In this document: piece after piece, positions 6,608 to 6,651 of the stretch
Position numbering within the stretch: the first letter of the stretch is position 1
Layout: every line of letters begins with the position of its first letter
Assembly: GCA_011522945.1 (NCBI GenBank)
Contig: WTHY01000161.1
Coordinates: 1-6,651 of the forward strand
Source: Alphaproteobacteria bacterium
GTDB lineage: Bacteria > Pseudomonadota > Alphaproteobacteria > Puniceispirillales > Puniceispirillaceae
Length of the DNA: 6,651 nucleotides
Direction: 5' to 3'
Made by a program: the position numbers and the translations under genes
Notes under the pieces: model-generated
The model's database searches: none
Told to the model about the DNA's origin: nothing
What the model saw: only the letters and a program-made list of their open reading frames with translations

Positions 6608-6646
6608 ACCAGTCTATCGCACCAGTCTATTGCATCAATCTAGTCC
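6608..6646. repeat. Three 13-bp tandem repeats upstream of the operon (candidate operator)
   Basis: Plus-strand units are ACCAGTCTATCGC (6608), ACCAGTCTATTGC (6621) and ATCAATCTAGTCC (6634), in exact 13-bp register. The first two agree at 12 of 13 bases and the third agrees with the second at 9 of 13. The preceding 13 bases do not match, so the array has three units (it may continue past 6651 only in degenerate form). They lie about 78 bases before the first start codon, in noncoding sequence, and just upstream of a TATTAT box. Spacing near a helical turn suits cooperative binding by a regulator; that role is inference. Confidence 0.5.
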
Positions 6647-6651
6647 CCCAA

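Noticed and set aside
6580..6651. Plus-strand frame starting ATG at 6580 and open to the right edge, a possible divergent gene
   Set aside because: Only 24 codons are visible, it runs through the 13-bp repeats, the nearest AGGAG is about 13 bases away, and the peptide is not recognisable.

Overview
The window carries one leftward (minus-strand) operon-like array of six genes with almost no spacing. In transcription order it runs: a zinc-free MDR-type oxidoreductase (6530 to 5439), three consecutive and clearly diverged enolase-superfamily (MR/MLE) proteins (5442-4303, 4301-3195, 3183-2083), a HemL-like class III aminotransferase (2058-784), and a small HD-domain protein (721-143) with the metal-ligand pattern of PhnZ/MIOX-type mixed-valent diiron oxygenases. 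Gene junctions are a 4-base ATGA overlap, a 1-base gap, an 11-base gap, a 24-base gap and a 61-62-base gap. One long transcript from a promoter right of 6530 is therefore the simplest reading. No transporter, regulator, RNA gene, CRISPR array or insertion sequence is visible.

The base composition is moderate and Shine-Dalgarno sites are clear. The enolase proteins resemble the 4-hydroxyproline betaine epimerase (HpbD) type known from marine Rhodobacterales. This points to a Gram-negative bacterium, most likely a marine alphaproteobacterium of moderate GC (SAR116-like or a roseobacter relative). The assignment rests on protein resemblance recalled from memory and is not proven.

Functionally the cluster looks like a catabolic pathway for a small amino- or ammonium-bearing carboxylate or phosphonate. 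All three enolase proteins keep the metal ligands (D, E, D) and one Lys on each face of the barrel, the arrangement used for 1,1-proton transfer (epimerisation or racemisation). The aminotransferase keeps its PLP lysine. The HD protein keeps all expected iron ligands (H, HD, H, H, D) and would carry out an O2-dependent cleavage. The oxidoreductase would handle an alcohol/carbonyl or enone step. The substrate cannot be read from the sequence. This combination, and especially three tandem diverged epimerase-like paralogs beside an HD diiron oxygenase, is the candidate undescribed system here.

The right flank (6531-6651) holds the leader with three 13-bp tandem repeats that look like an operator. 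The left flank (1-142) holds a small hairpin after the last stop and an unresolved edge that could be either a convergent or a co-directional gene end.
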